Positions 23,502 through 32,211 are shown, numbered from the stretch's first letter. The stretch: DNA of 32,600 bases from Acidaminococcus sp050873445 (GCF_050873445.1 NZ_JBNMIU010000020.1:1-32600); one strand, 5' to 3'. Numbers and translations are program-made. The notes: generated from the letters alone by a model not told the origin.

Positions 23502-24677
23502 GTGAAAGAATCCAATTGGAGTGTCCTTCTGGGAGCCGCTTTCCTGATGGCCACATCAGCCATCGGACCGGGATTTTTGACCCAGACCACTGTTTTTACT
23601 GGAAAATTGGGAGCCAGTTTCGGGTTTGTGCTCCTGGCCACCATTCTGATCCATGCTGTTACGCAGCTGAATGTATGGCGGATTATTGCCGCAGCCAAGA
23701 AACCGGGGCAGGATATTGCCAATGCTTTGTTGCCCGGACTGGGCTATTTTGTATCGGCTCTGGTAGTGGCCGGCGGGCTGGCCTTTAACATCGGCAATGT
23801 GGGCGGTGCAGGGCTGGGCCTCAATGTGCTGCTGGGAATATCTCCTGTGATGGGGGCATTGATCAGTACAGTCATTGCTGTATTCATCTTCCTGAACAAG
23901 AGTGCCGGTGCTCTGATGGATAAGTTCGCCCAGATTGTGGGCGGCTTTATGGTGCTGCTGACCATTTATGTGGCTATGACTTCCCATCCGCCGGTGGGCC
24001 TGGCCATTCAGAAGACGGTGATGCCGGATGCAGTGGATGTGATGTCCATTGTGACTCTGGTGGGTGGCAGTGTGGGTGGTTATATCACTTTTGCCGGCGG
24101 TCATCGGCTGCTGGATGCAGGTATCACCGGGGTGGAAAATATGGACCAGGTGAACAGGAGCTCTCTCATGGGCATCGGTATCACCAGTCTGATGCGGATT
24201 TTGCTGTTCCTGGCTACGCTGGGAGTCATCAGCCAGGGCTTTCTGCTGGATCCGGCCAATCCTCCGGCTTCTGTATTCAAGCTGGCGGCAGGGGATATCG
24301 GCTATAAGATCTTTGGTCTGGTCATGTGGTCAGCGGCCATTACTTCTGTGGTAGGTTGTGCCTATACCTCTGTTTCTTTTATCCGTACTTTCAGTCCGAC
24401 TCTGGAGAAATATCATCGGTATCTGATCATCGGATTCATCCTGTTCTCTTCCTTCATCTTTTCTTTTATCGGTAAACCCGTTACGGTGCTGGTGGTGGTA
24501 GGGGCCCTGAATGGACTGATCCTGCCTATCGTACTGGGATCTCTGCTGCTGGCAGCCAGAAAGGAACGGATCGTGGGAACCTACAGACATTCCAGTTTCC
24601 TGTTTTACACCGGCTGGATCGTATTTGCCGTCCTGATGGTCATGAGTGTCAAAACAATTATGAAAATGTTTTTCTGA
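23502..24677 (+). CDS. NRAMP-fold transporter, YcsG-like, copy 1
   Basis: The 391-residue membrane protein has about eleven hydrophobic segments of the NRAMP family (LeuT fold). Metal-transporting NRAMPs have DPGN in helix 1 and MPH in helix 6. Here the helix-1 motif is AIGPGFLTQT and helix 6 reads MSIVTLVGGSVGGYITFAGGHR, so the metal ligands are absent. YcsG of Bacillus subtilis is the same kind of protein and is also next to the 5-oxoprolinase genes. A 5-oxoproline or carboxylate carrier is therefore more likely than a metal pump (inference). Start is GTG 23502 with AAAGGAGG upstream. A paralog lies at 26473-27663. Confidence 0.8.
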   Translation: MKESNWSVLLGAAFLMATSAIGPGFLTQTTVFTGKLGASFGFVLLATILIHAVTQLNVWRIIAAAKKPGQDIANALLPGLGYFVSALVVAGGLAFNIGNVGGAGLGLNVLLGISPVMGALISTVIAVFIFLNKSAGALMDKFAQIVGGFMVLLTIYVAMTSHPPVGLAIQKTVMPDAVDVMSIVTLVGGSVGGYITFAGGHRLLDAGITGVENMDQVNRSSLMGIGITSLMRILLFLATLGVISQGFLLDPANPPASVFKLAAGDIGYKIFGLVMWSAAITSVVGCAYTSVSFIRTFSPTLEKYHRYLIIGFILFSSFIFSFIGKPVTVLVVVGALNGLILPIVLGSLLLAARKERIVGTYRHSSFLFYTGWIVFAVLMVMSVKTIMKMFF

Positions 24678-24819
24678 AGAAGGAAACCATACCATTTTTT
24701 ACAGAAAAAGCAGGGGTATACATTATACTGTGACAAAAATGTGAATGGTTGAAAGTCGTATAAAATGAAAACTATAATGGATAATGTTCGAGACATGCAA
24801 AATGAAGGGAGCTGTTATC

Positions 24820-25587
24820 ATGAAAGTAGATCTGAACTCTGACTTGGGTGAAAGTTTTGGTGCGTACAAAATTGGCATGGATGACAAGGTGCTGCCGCTG
24901 GTGACTTCGGCTAATATTGCCTGTGGATTCCACGCAGGAGATCCTTCTGTGATGAAAAAGACTGTTGATCTGGCCGTAAAAAGCGGTGCCGCACTGGGTG
25001 CGCACCCCGGATATCCAGATCTGGTTGGCTTCGGCCGCCGGAAAATGGCAGTTTCTCCTGCTGATGTGTATGCCATGGTGGTGTACCAGGTCGGTGCTCT
25101 GGCTGCTTTTGCCAAGGCTGCAGGTACCCGGCTCCAGCATGTAAAACCCCATGGGGCCATGTACAATATGGCTGCCAAGGATCCGGCTCTGGCAGAAGCC
25201 ATTGCCCAGGCCATTTATGACGTGGATCCGGAAATCATCCTGTTTGCCCTGGCCGGAAGCGAAAGTGTCAAGGCGGCTGAAAAAGTGGGCCTGAAAGTAG
25301 CTTCGGAAGTGTTCGCTGACCGCAGTTACCAGGAAGATGGTTCCCTGACGCCACGTACCCAGCCTGGTGCTATGATTACGGATGAAGACAAATCCATCGC
25401 TCAGGTGCTGTCCATGGTATTGAAAGGCCAGGTCACCACTCTGAGCGGTAAGGTGATCCCGGTGAAAGCAGATACCATCTGTGTCCATGGTGACGGAGAA
25501 AAAGCCCTGCTGTTCACCCAGAAAATCCGCAAGGCTTTGACGGAAAACGGCGTGGAAATCGTTGCAGCCGGTACGTTCGTGAAATAA
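24820..25587 (+). CDS. pxpA: 5-oxoprolinase subunit A (LamB/YcsF family)
   Basis: The 255-residue subunit of the ATP-dependent 5-oxoprolinase PxpABC opens 5-oxoproline to glutamate. Family marks are DLNSDLGESFGAYKIG at the N terminus, NIACGFHAGDP (about 40), GAHPGYPDLVGFGRR (about 65) and LQHVKPHGAMYN (about 105). ATG 24820 follows AAGGGAG; an in-frame ATG at 24784 lacks a site. It is separated from B and C by a DUF1445 gene and a carrier gene, as in the B. subtilis ycsF-ycsG-ycsI-kip arrangement but with a second carrier added. Its partners are at 27679-29432. Confidence 0.93.
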   Translation: MKVDLNSDLGESFGAYKIGMDDKVLPLVTSANIACGFHAGDPSVMKKTVDLAVKSGAALGAHPGYPDLVGFGRRKMAVSPADVYAMVVYQVGALAAFAKAAGTRLQHVKPHGAMYNMAAKDPALAEAIAQAIYDVDPEIILFALAGSESVKAAEKVGLKVASEVFADRSYQEDGSLTPRTQPGAMITDEDKSIAQVLSMVLKGQVTTLSGKVIPVKADTICVHGDGEKALLFTQKIRKALTENGVEIVAAGTFVK

Positions 25588-25605
25588 AGGAAAAGGAGAA
25601 TGCCC

Positions 25606-26394
25606 ATGGATACCAGCCATATGGAACCCAAAGAAGTCCGGGCTCTGATCCGGGAAGGGAAAATCACCAGTTTTACCAGCGGCATGTGCAATGGTTATGC
25701 CCAGGCCAACCTGGTGGTACTGCCTCGGGAACTGGCCTTCGATTTTCTGCTGTTCACTACCCGCAATCCCAAACCCTGTCCGGTCCTGGATGTGACGGAA
25801 GCAGGCAGCCCGGAACCCAAAGCGGTGGCTCCCGGCGCCGATCTGCGGTATGATATCCCCAAATACCGGATCTATCGGCATGGGGAGCTGACAGATGAAG
25901 TGACAGATCTGAGCCGTTACTGGCGGGATGATCTGGTGGCTTTCCTGCTTGGCTGCAGCTTTTCTTTTGAAGGGCCTATGCTGGATGCAGGGCTGGATGT
26001 ACGGCACATTACGGAAAACCACAATGTGCCCATGTACATCACCAATATCCAATGCACGCCGGCTGGTGTGTTCCATGGCCCCATGGTGGTATCCATGCGG
26101 CCCATGACGCCGAAGGCAGCCATTCGGGCCATCCAGGTGACCAGCCGGATGCCCAATGTCCATGGGGCGCCCATCCATTTTGGAGATCCGGCGGCCATCG
26201 GGATCAGGGATATCGACAAACCGGATTTCGGGGATCCTTCCACCATCAAACCGGGAGAAGTCCCTGTATTCTGGCCCTGCGGCGTTACACCCCAGGCTGT
26301 GGCTATGGCTGTGAAACCTGAGTTCATGATTACGCATGCACCGGGTCATATGTTTATTACTGATGTAAAAAATGCTGATTTGAGCGTGCTGTAA
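25606..26394 (+). CDS. DUF1445 family protein, YcsI-like (putative hydro-lyase / D-glutamate cyclase-like)
   Basis: The 262-residue cytosolic protein belongs to the family of B. subtilis YcsI. DUF1445 is also part of the mammalian D-glutamate cyclase (DGLUCY), which makes 5-oxo-D-proline from D-glutamate. Visible landmarks are SGMCNGYAQANLVVLP, FLLFCTRNPKPCP-like FTTRNPKPCPVLDVTE, FLLGCSFSFEGPM, MYITNIQCTPAG and ITHAPGHMFITDV. The ATG at 25606 is preferred because AAGGAG at 25593-25598 is too close to ATG 25600. It lies between pxpA and the second carrier. A role in feeding 5-oxoproline from D-glutamate, or in another isomer of the pool, is inferred. Confidence 0.85.
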   Translation: MDTSHMEPKEVRALIREGKITSFTSGMCNGYAQANLVVLPRELAFDFLLFTTRNPKPCPVLDVTEAGSPEPKAVAPGADLRYDIPKYRIYRHGELTDEVTDLSRYWRDDLVAFLLGCSFSFEGPMLDAGLDVRHITENHNVPMYITNIQCTPAGVFHGPMVVSMRPMTPKAAIRAIQVTSRMPNVHGAPIHFGDPAAIGIRDIDKPDFGDPSTIKPGEVPVFWPCGVTPQAVAMAVKPEFMITHAPGHMFITDVKNADLSVL

Positions 26395-26472
26395 AAAAAG
26401 AAAAAGAAAAGCACCTGGGAATCAGAGACAATTCCATATCCAGAACAAGATCCAAATGAGGGGGAGATTGTG

Positions 26473-27663
26473 ATGAAGAAAGAATCCAATGTGAGCGTAT
26501 TGCTGGGTGCTGCGTTCCTGATGGCAACTTCGGCCATCGGACCGGGTTTCCTGACCCAGACTACCGTATTCACCGGTCAGCTGGGAGCCAGTTTCGGCTT
26601 CGCCATCCTGGCTATGATCATTATCGACGCCATTGCCCAATTGAATGTATGGCGGGTCATCGCCGTGGCCAAGAAGCCGGGGCAGGACATCGCCAATATG
26701 GTATTGCCCGGCCTGGGCTATTTGGTTTCGGTCTTTGTGGTGTTCGGAGGCCTGGCTTTCAACATTGGGAACCTGGGCGGCGCCGGTCTGGGGCTGAATG
26801 TGCTGTTCGGCATTACCCCCATTACCGGGGCTCTGATCAGTGCGGCCATTGCTATTTTCATCTTCCTGAGCAAGGAAGCCGGCAGCCTGATGGATAAGTT
26901 TGCCCAGATTGCCGGCGGCGTCATGGTGCTGCTGACCATCTATGTGGCCGTTACTTCCCATCCTCCGGTGGGAGAAGCCATCAGTAAGAGCTTCATACCG
27001 GATAAGATCGACCTGATGTCCATTGTGACCCTGGTGGGCGGAAGCGTAGGCGGCTATATCACCTTCGCCGGCGGGCATCGGCTGCTGGATGCAGGCATCT
27101 GTGGCAAGGAACGGCTGGACGAAGTGAACCGGAGTTCTTTGACCGGGATCGGCATCACCAGTGTGATGCGGATTTTCCTGTTCCTGGCAGCTCTGGGGGT
27201 TATCACCCGTGGCTTTGCTCTGGATCCTGCCAATCCGCCTGCTTCCGTATTCAAACTGGCCGTAGGCGAAGTAGGGTATAAGATTTTCGGGGTGGTCATG
27301 TGGTCTGCAGCCATCACCTCTGTCATTGGCTGTGCCTATACCTCTGTTTCCTTCATCCGTACCTTCAGTGAAAGTCTGAATAAAAATTACCGGTATCTGA
27401 CCATTGGATTCATCATTTTCTCTGCTGCTGTGTTTGCTTTTATCGGCAAACCTGTCAAAGTACTGATCCTGGCAGGGGCTCTGAATGGGCTGATCCTTCC
27501 GCTGGTACTGGGGGCACTGCTCCTGGCTGCCCGGAAGAAATCCATTGTGGGCGATTATGTCCATCCCAGATTCTTGCTGGCCACCGGCTGGATCATCTTT
27601 GCCGTGATGCTCTGCCTGGCAGTGGAGACTGCAACGAAATTACTGCCCAAACTGGTGGGCTAA
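26473..27663 (+). CDS. NRAMP-fold transporter, YcsG-like, copy 2
   Basis: The 396-residue protein is co-linear with the carrier at 23502 and shares most residues, including GPGFLTQT in helix 1, GGYITFAGGHRLLDAGI around helix 6 and AGGLAFNIGN-type FGGLAFNIGNLGGAGLGLN. At DNA level the two genes differ at many third positions, so the duplication is old or transferred rather than recent. Like copy 1 it lacks DPGN and MPH. ATG 26473 is chosen over GTG 26470 because GGGGAG ends 6 bases upstream. Stop is 15 bases before the pxpB start. Different affinity or substrate isomer could explain keeping both. Confidence 0.8.
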   Translation: MKKESNVSVLLGAAFLMATSAIGPGFLTQTTVFTGQLGASFGFAILAMIIIDAIAQLNVWRVIAVAKKPGQDIANMVLPGLGYLVSVFVVFGGLAFNIGNLGGAGLGLNVLFGITPITGALISAAIAIFIFLSKEAGSLMDKFAQIAGGVMVLLTIYVAVTSHPPVGEAISKSFIPDKIDLMSIVTLVGGSVGGYITFAGGHRLLDAGICGKERLDEVNRSSLTGIGITSVMRIFLFLAALGVITRGFALDPANPPASVFKLAVGEVGYKIFGVVMWSAAITSVIGCAYTSVSFIRTFSESLNKNYRYLTIGFIIFSAAVFAFIGKPVKVLILAGALNGLILPLVLGALLLAARKKSIVGDYVHPRFLLATGWIIFAVMLCLAVETATKLLPKLVG

Positions 27664-27678
27664 AAGGTGGTTGAAAAT

Positions 27679-28449
27679 ATGGATAAAGCAACGGAATATC
27701 TGCAGGCAGCCCAGCTGCGGCCTGTAGGGGAGGCAGCACTGATGGTTTCCTTCGGAGACACCATCGATCCGGAAATCCTGCGCTGCGCCCGTGCTCTTGT
27801 AACAGAACTGGAACAGCATCCCTTCCCCGGGCTGCTGGAATTTGAGGCTTCTTATACCGGTGTGACGATTTTCTATGATCCGCTGGCACTGGCCCGGTCT
27901 TCTGCACTGCCGGAAGATCATCAACTGTCCAAAGGTTATCGGGAAGCAGCGGCCAAGGTGAAGACTCTGCTGGCCGGGATCCATTTTACGGCAGAGAAGG
28001 AACGGGCAAAGATCCGGATTCCGGTCTGTTACGGCGGTGCGTATGGTCCCGACCTGAAGGAAGTGGCCGATTACCATCATATGACTCCGGAAGAAGTGGT
28101 GAAAATCCATACCGGCGGCGATTATCTGGTATACATGATTGGATTTGCGCCTGGTTTCCCCTATGTGGGCGGTCTGCCTCCTGAAATCGCTACACCTCGG
28201 AAAAAGACGCCCCGGCTGGCCATTCCGGCTGGCTCTGTGGGGATTGCCGGGTCTCAAACCGGAGCCTATCCTCTGGAAACTCCCGGCGGCTGGCAGCTGA
28301 TCGGACGGACACCCCTTGCTCTGTTCCGGCCCTGGGATCTGGCCCATCCCAGTCTGCTCCAGGCCGGTGACCGGCTGGAATTCTACAGCATTACCCCCAA
28401 AGAATATGAAGCAATGGCTGCAAAAGAGAAAGAAGGTGCCGGCAGATGA
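27679..28449 (+). CDS. pxpB: 5-oxoprolinase subunit B (KipI / allophanate hydrolase subunit 1 family)
   Basis: The 256-residue subunit pairs with PxpC. Family signatures are IPVCYGGAYGPDL (about 115), GFAPGFPYVGGLP (about 155), RKKTPRLAIPAGSVGIAG (about 175) and GAYPLETPGGWQLIGRTP (about 195). It is homologous to B. subtilis KipI, known as an inhibitor of the sporulation kinase KinA; no sporulation role should be read into it here. ATG 27679 is chosen because AAAAGGTGG is 9 bases upstream; GTG 27667 overlaps that site. The stop overlaps the pxpC start as ATGA. Confidence 0.93.
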   Translation: MDKATEYLQAAQLRPVGEAALMVSFGDTIDPEILRCARALVTELEQHPFPGLLEFEASYTGVTIFYDPLALARSSALPEDHQLSKGYREAAAKVKTLLAGIHFTAEKERAKIRIPVCYGGAYGPDLKEVADYHHMTPEEVVKIHTGGDYLVYMIGFAPGFPYVGGLPPEIATPRKKTPRLAIPAGSVGIAGSQTGAYPLETPGGWQLIGRTPLALFRPWDLAHPSLLQAGDRLEFYSITPKEYEAMAAKEKEGAGR

Positions 28450-29432
28450 AAATCCAGGTGAAGAAAGGCGGCCCTTTGACCACGCTGCAGGATCAGGGAA
28501 GATACGGGTTCCAGAAATACGGTGTCCTGGTGAGCGGCGCCATGGATCTGTTCAGCCTGAAACTGGGCAACATCCTGGTGGGCAATGAGGAAAAGGAAGG
28601 GGCTCTGGAAATGACCATGAGCGGGCCCTTTCTGAAAGTGCCGGCCGGTCTGGTGTTTGCTCTGACCGGTGCGGATCTGAGTGCGAAACTGGGCGGCAAA
28701 CCGGTTCCGTTGAACCGAGCCATCTATGTAAAAGAAAATACCACGCTGTCTTTCGGCTTTGCGGCCAAAGGTGCCAGAGGTTATCTGAGTGTGGCCGGCG
28801 GCTTTGATGTACCCTTTGTGATGAACAGCAAGAGTACATACCTGCGAGCCAAACTGGGCGGCTTCGGCGGGGTTCCCCTGCAGGACGGGACGGAACTGGA
28901 AACCGGTGTTTTATCACCGGAACAGGAAAAACTGGCGGCGGTTCTTTCTGCACAGAGCGGAAAAACATTCAGCAGCATGGGGTGGTCTATTCCGGACGGC
29001 AGCCTGTTTGCTGCGGATCCCATCCGGGTAACCCAGGGTCTGCAGGCAGACTGGTTCGACAACGAAACTTTGTATACCTTCCTGGAGAACCCCTACGCCA
29101 TTACGGCCCAGTCGGATCGGATGGGGTATCGCCTCAGCGGCAGGCCGCTCTATTATAAAGACAGCAGCCTGGAAATGATTTCGGAACCGGTGACTTTCGG
29201 CTCCATCCAGGTACCGGCGGACGGTAATCCCATCATCCTGATGGCGGATCGGCAGACTACCGGCGGTTATGCCAAAATCGCCCAGGTCATCCAGGCGGAT
29301 CTGCCCCGGCTGGCCCAGATGAAACCGGGACAAACGATCTATTTTAAACCGGTGACCCTGACGGCAGCCGAACAGGCTCTGGAACGGCAGGAACGGTTCC
29401 TTGCTGATGCCAAAGCAATGGTGAAACGATAA
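28446..29432 (+). CDS. pxpC: 5-oxoprolinase subunit C (KipA / allophanate hydrolase subunit 2 family)
   Basis: The 328-residue partner of PxpB in the ATP-dependent opening of 5-oxoproline to glutamate. Hallmarks are TTLQDQGRYGFQKYGVLVSG near the N terminus, MDLFSLKLGNILVGN, FALTGADL, QSDRMGYRLSG (about 222) and GSIQVPADGNPIILMADRQT (about 253). It starts within the pxpB stop (ATGA, 4-base overlap), which suggests equal synthesis of the two subunits. Last gene of the locus, about 60 bases before a terminator. In a glutamate fermenter the product would enter the main energy pathway. Confidence 0.94.
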   Translation: MKIQVKKGGPLTTLQDQGRYGFQKYGVLVSGAMDLFSLKLGNILVGNEEKEGALEMTMSGPFLKVPAGLVFALTGADLSAKLGGKPVPLNRAIYVKENTTLSFGFAAKGARGYLSVAGGFDVPFVMNSKSTYLRAKLGGFGGVPLQDGTELETGVLSPEQEKLAAVLSAQSGKTFSSMGWSIPDGSLFAADPIRVTQGLQADWFDNETLYTFLENPYAITAQSDRMGYRLSGRPLYYKDSSLEMISEPVTFGSIQVPADGNPIILMADRQTTGGYAKIAQVIQADLPRLAQMKPGQTIYFKPVTLTAAEQALERQERFLADAKAMVKR

Positions 29433-29491
29433 AAAAGCAGGAAAACATGTATCCGCATTGAATAAATATCATTGTGTCAGTGCAGGAAAGG

Positions 29492-29526
29492 AAAAGGACT
29501 GGCGCCCAACGGGGCCGGTCCTTTTT
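29492..29526 (+). terminator. Terminator of the pxp locus
   Basis: AAAAGGAC(T)GGC and GCCGGTCCTTTT form a stem around a GC-rich loop, followed by TTTTTG. It ends 22 bases before the M20 peptidase start, so some read-through or a promoter within the hairpin region is likely. Confidence 0.75.
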
Positions 29527-29547
29527 GTGGATCAGGAGGCAGAGAGC

Positions 29548-30663
29548 ATGGATGTACAGCAATACCTGAAAGATCTGGAAACGTTGGTGAATATGGATTC
29601 CTTCAGTACGTATCCGGAAGGAACGGCCCGGGTGGCAGCCTGGATCAGGGAACGCCTGGACAAAGCCGGGTGGACCACCGAACTGATTCCGGTGGGAGAT
29701 GCGGTGGGGCCTTGTTTGAAAGCAGTCTGGGGGAATCAGGCCCATTACGATGTGATCCTGCTGGGGCATATGGATACGGTATTTCCGGTGGGGACTGTCC
29801 AGGAACGGCCTTTTTCCATCGAAGGGAATCATTACAAGGGGCCGGGTTCGGCGGATATGAAATGCGGAGATCTGTTCATGGTATACCTGGCAGAAGTCCT
29901 GGCAGCGGAAAAGGTGCGGGGCAGCGTATGTCTGCTGTTCAATCCGGATGAAGAAATCAGCTCCCGGTATTCCCGCCCCGTCATCGAGCAGGAAGCCCGG
30001 AAGGCAGATCATGCCCTGATCATGGAAAGCGCCCGTCCCAATGGGGACTTGGTGAACGAACGGAAGGGCATCTGCAAGTATACCATCAACTTTGAAGGCA
30101 TTGCCTCCCATGCGGGGGTGAATCCGGATAAGGGGGCCAGTGCCATCAATGAATTCATCCACTGGGGCGAGAAACTCATCACCCTGGCCGACCGGCAGGC
30201 AGGAACCACTTTGAATATCGGACTGGTACAGGGCGGTACGGCGGCCAACGTGGTGGCTGCGCAATGCCGCTGCGTGGTGGATGTGCGGATCAAAAAAAGC
30301 AGCGAAGGGGAACGGATCGACCGGATCCTGCGGCAGATGGAAGCCCATCCCTTCGATGCACGGGTAAAAGTCACAGTGGATGGCGGCGTGGCCCGGCCTC
30401 CCATGATGCCTGCGGAAAGTTCTCTGGAATTCTGCCGACTGGCCGATCGGATCGGCGCAGAGCAGGGTGTTGTTTTCCATTGGCAGGCAGCGGGAGGCGG
30501 CAGCGATGGAAACTTTACATCGGCTCTGGGAATCCCTACCCTGGATGGGCTGGGGCCCGTGGGCGGCAACGGCCATGCAGTGACGGAATATGGAGAAATC
30601 AGCAGCCTGGAACCGCGCTTCCGTTTTCTGGTGGCGCTGGTGAAAGCGGTTTTGACGGAATAA
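29548..30663 (+). CDS. M20 metallopeptidase, glutamate carboxypeptidase-like
   Basis: The 371-residue two-zinc peptidase of the M20 family resembles carboxypeptidase G2, which removes C-terminal glutamate from folates and peptides. Metal and catalytic motifs in order: GHMDTVFPVG (His and Asp), GPGSADMKCG (bridging Asp), PDEEISS (catalytic Glu and ligand Glu), ESARPNG (ligand Glu), and NGHAVTE near the C terminus (final ligand His). The dimerisation domain lies about residues 175-290. There is no signal peptide, so it works in the cytosol. ATG 29548 is preceded by AGGAGG. The mutT start follows 17 bases after its stop. Its substrate may be folyl-glutamate or an N-acyl or peptidyl glutamate, which would fit the surrounding glutamate genes (inference). 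Confidence 0.88.
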   Translation: MDVQQYLKDLETLVNMDSFSTYPEGTARVAAWIRERLDKAGWTTELIPVGDAVGPCLKAVWGNQAHYDVILLGHMDTVFPVGTVQERPFSIEGNHYKGPGSADMKCGDLFMVYLAEVLAAEKVRGSVCLLFNPDEEISSRYSRPVIEQEARKADHALIMESARPNGDLVNERKGICKYTINFEGIASHAGVNPDKGASAINEFIHWGEKLITLADRQAGTTLNIGLVQGGTAANVVAAQCRCVVDVRIKKSSEGERIDRILRQMEAHPFDARVKVTVDGGVARPPMMPAESSLEFCRLADRIGAEQGVVFHWQAAGGGSDGNFTSALGIPTLDGLGPVGGNGHAVTEYGEISSLEPRFRFLVALVKAVLTE

Positions 30664-30680
30664 GAGAAAGGTGGAACAAG

Positions 30681-31166
30681 ATGCGGGATACGTCTCTGGT
30701 TTATTTGCTGGATGGTGAGAATCGCATTCTGCTGGGCCGGAAACGGCGCGGTATGGGCGTGGGCAAGTGGAACGGATTCGGTGGCAAAATCGAGGCGGGG
30801 GAGACCTTGCGCCAGTGCGCAGTACGGGAACTGCGGGAGGAGAGCGGTATACGGGTGCAGCCGAAAGACCTGGATTTGATGGCTGACCTGTATTTTGACC
30901 AGCCCTCTGACGGAAACTGGTCCCATGGGGGCATGGTGTACTTTGCCCGGAAATGGGAAGGGATTCCCCGGCTTTCGGAAGAAATGGAGCCTCGGTGGTT
31001 CAGCCTGGAAGAACTGCCCTATGATGAAATGTGGCAGGCCGACTGTATCTGGCTGCCTGCCCTGCTGGACGGAAAACAGCTGCGGGGAACCATCCTGTTC
31101 GGTCCCGATGGAGACAAAGTCATCCATTCTCTGTTCCAGGAGGTCCATCTTGATTTTGCAAAGTGA
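30681..31166 (+). CDS. mutT: Nudix hydrolase, 8-oxo-dGTP diphosphatase-like
   Basis: The 161-residue Nudix enzyme probably removes 8-oxo-dGTP from the nucleotide pool. The Nudix box is complete (GGKIEAGETLRQCAVREL then REESGI, about residues 34-57). KWNGFGGK just before it is typical of the MutT/MTH1-type group. ATG 30681 follows AAAGGTGG; an in-frame open region upstream belongs to the peptidase. mutY starts inside its last 17 bases, so the two GO-system repair genes are translationally coupled. The exact substrate within the group is by context. Confidence 0.87.
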   Translation: MRDTSLVYLLDGENRILLGRKRRGMGVGKWNGFGGKIEAGETLRQCAVRELREESGIRVQPKDLDLMADLYFDQPSDGNWSHGGMVYFARKWEGIPRLSEEMEPRWFSLEELPYDEMWQADCIWLPALLDGKQLRGTILFGPDGDKVIHSLFQEVHLDFAK

Positions 31167-32211
31167 CTGGCCCACATTGCTGCTCCACTGGTTCGACGCC
31201 AATCGTCGGGATCTGCCCTGGCGGGAGGTCAAACCACGCAATCCCTATCATGTATGGGTTTCTGAAATCATGCTCCAGCAGACCCGGACGGAAACAGTCA
31301 AAGGGTATTTCTGTCGCTGGATAGAGCAGTTCCCTTCCCTGGAAGCCTTGGCTCAGGCCAGCGAAGAGCAGGTACTTCGGGCCTGGCAGGGACTGGGTTA
31401 TTACAGCCGTGCCCGGAATCTGCACAAGGCAGCCCGTCAGGTGATGATGGAATATGGGGGAGAAATGCCCCAGGATGCCAGAAGCCTGCAGAGACTTCCC
31501 GGCATCGGGGCCTATACGGCAGGGGCCATTGCTTCCATGGCTTTTGGTCAGCAGGTGCCTGCAGTGGATGGCAATCTGCTGCGGGTCCTGGCCCGGTTTT
31601 ATGGAGTCGATCAGGATATCGCTTCAACAGCGGGAAAAAAGACTTTGACCGGGTTGGCAGAAGCGATTATTCCGGAAATGCGCCCGGGGGATTTTAATGA
31701 GGCCATGATGGATCTGGGTGCTGATGTATGTAGTCCCAAAAATCCCCGTTGTGACCAGTGCCCCCTGAAAGGACAATGCCGGGCCTTCCGGGAGAAACGG
31801 ACTGATCAGCTGCCGGTGAAGCGGCCCCGGGCAGCCCAGAAAGAATTTGCTGCAGCCTGCGGTCTGGTGGCACGGACAGGAAAATTCCTGCTGCACAAAC
31901 GACCAGCCAAAGGGATGCTGGCTTCCATGTGGGAGTTCCCTATGGTATTGGAGAAAACGAAAACGGAAGCCCGGCAGGGGCTGGAAGAATTGCTGCAGGC
32001 TGGTGCTGGAGAAACAGTATGGGAACATAAGCATGTTTTTACCCATCAGATTTGGTATATGGAAGCGTATATCCTGGAAGGTGCGAAAGTGCCGGATGGA
32101 GAGTATGCTTTCTTCAGTCCGGACGAGTGGGAACTGATTCCGCTGGCAGGGCCTCATGCCAAACTGGCAACTTTTTTGAAAAAAGGTATTGACAGTAAAA
32201 AGAGAGTTTGA
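31150..32211 (+). CDS. mutY: A/G-specific adenine glycosylase
   Basis: The 353-residue DNA repair enzyme removes adenine paired with 8-oxoguanine. Motifs are EIMLQQTRTETV with the catalytic Glu39, the helix-hairpin-helix LPGIGAYTAGAIASMAF, Asp140 in VDGNLLRV, and the [4Fe-4S] cluster with Cys spacing 6-2-5 (CSPKNPRCDQCPLKGQC). A C-terminal Nudix-like 8-oxoG-recognition domain (about 245-350) follows. The start is most likely TTG 31150, since AGGAGGT (31138-31144) is 5 bases upstream and Met codons within the first 40 residues are lacking. The 3' end overlaps an rRNA promoter. Confidence 0.94.
   Translation: MILQSDWPTLLLHWFDANRRDLPWREVKPRNPYHVWVSEIMLQQTRTETVKGYFCRWIEQFPSLEALAQASEEQVLRAWQGLGYYSRARNLHKAARQVMMEYGGEMPQDARSLQRLPGIGAYTAGAIASMAFGQQVPAVDGNLLRVLARFYGVDQDIASTAGKKTLTGLAEAIIPEMRPGDFNEAMMDLGADVCSPKNPRCDQCPLKGQCRAFREKRTDQLPVKRPRAAQKEFAAACGLVARTGKFLLHKRPAKGMLASMWEFPMVLEKTKTEARQGLEELLQAGAGETVWEHKHVFTHQIWYMEAYILEGAKVPDGEYAFFSPDEWELIPLAGPHAKLATFLKKGIDSKKRV

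Noticed and set aside
24772..26349. Open frame of 525 codons on the minus strand
   Set aside because: It is antisense to pxpA and the DUF1445 gene, with shadow-type composition and no start signals.
27679..28449. KipI-like gene as a sporulation kinase inhibitor
   Set aside because: Adjacent pxpC and pxpA show it is the 5-oxoprolinase subunit. No sporulation kinase is in the window.
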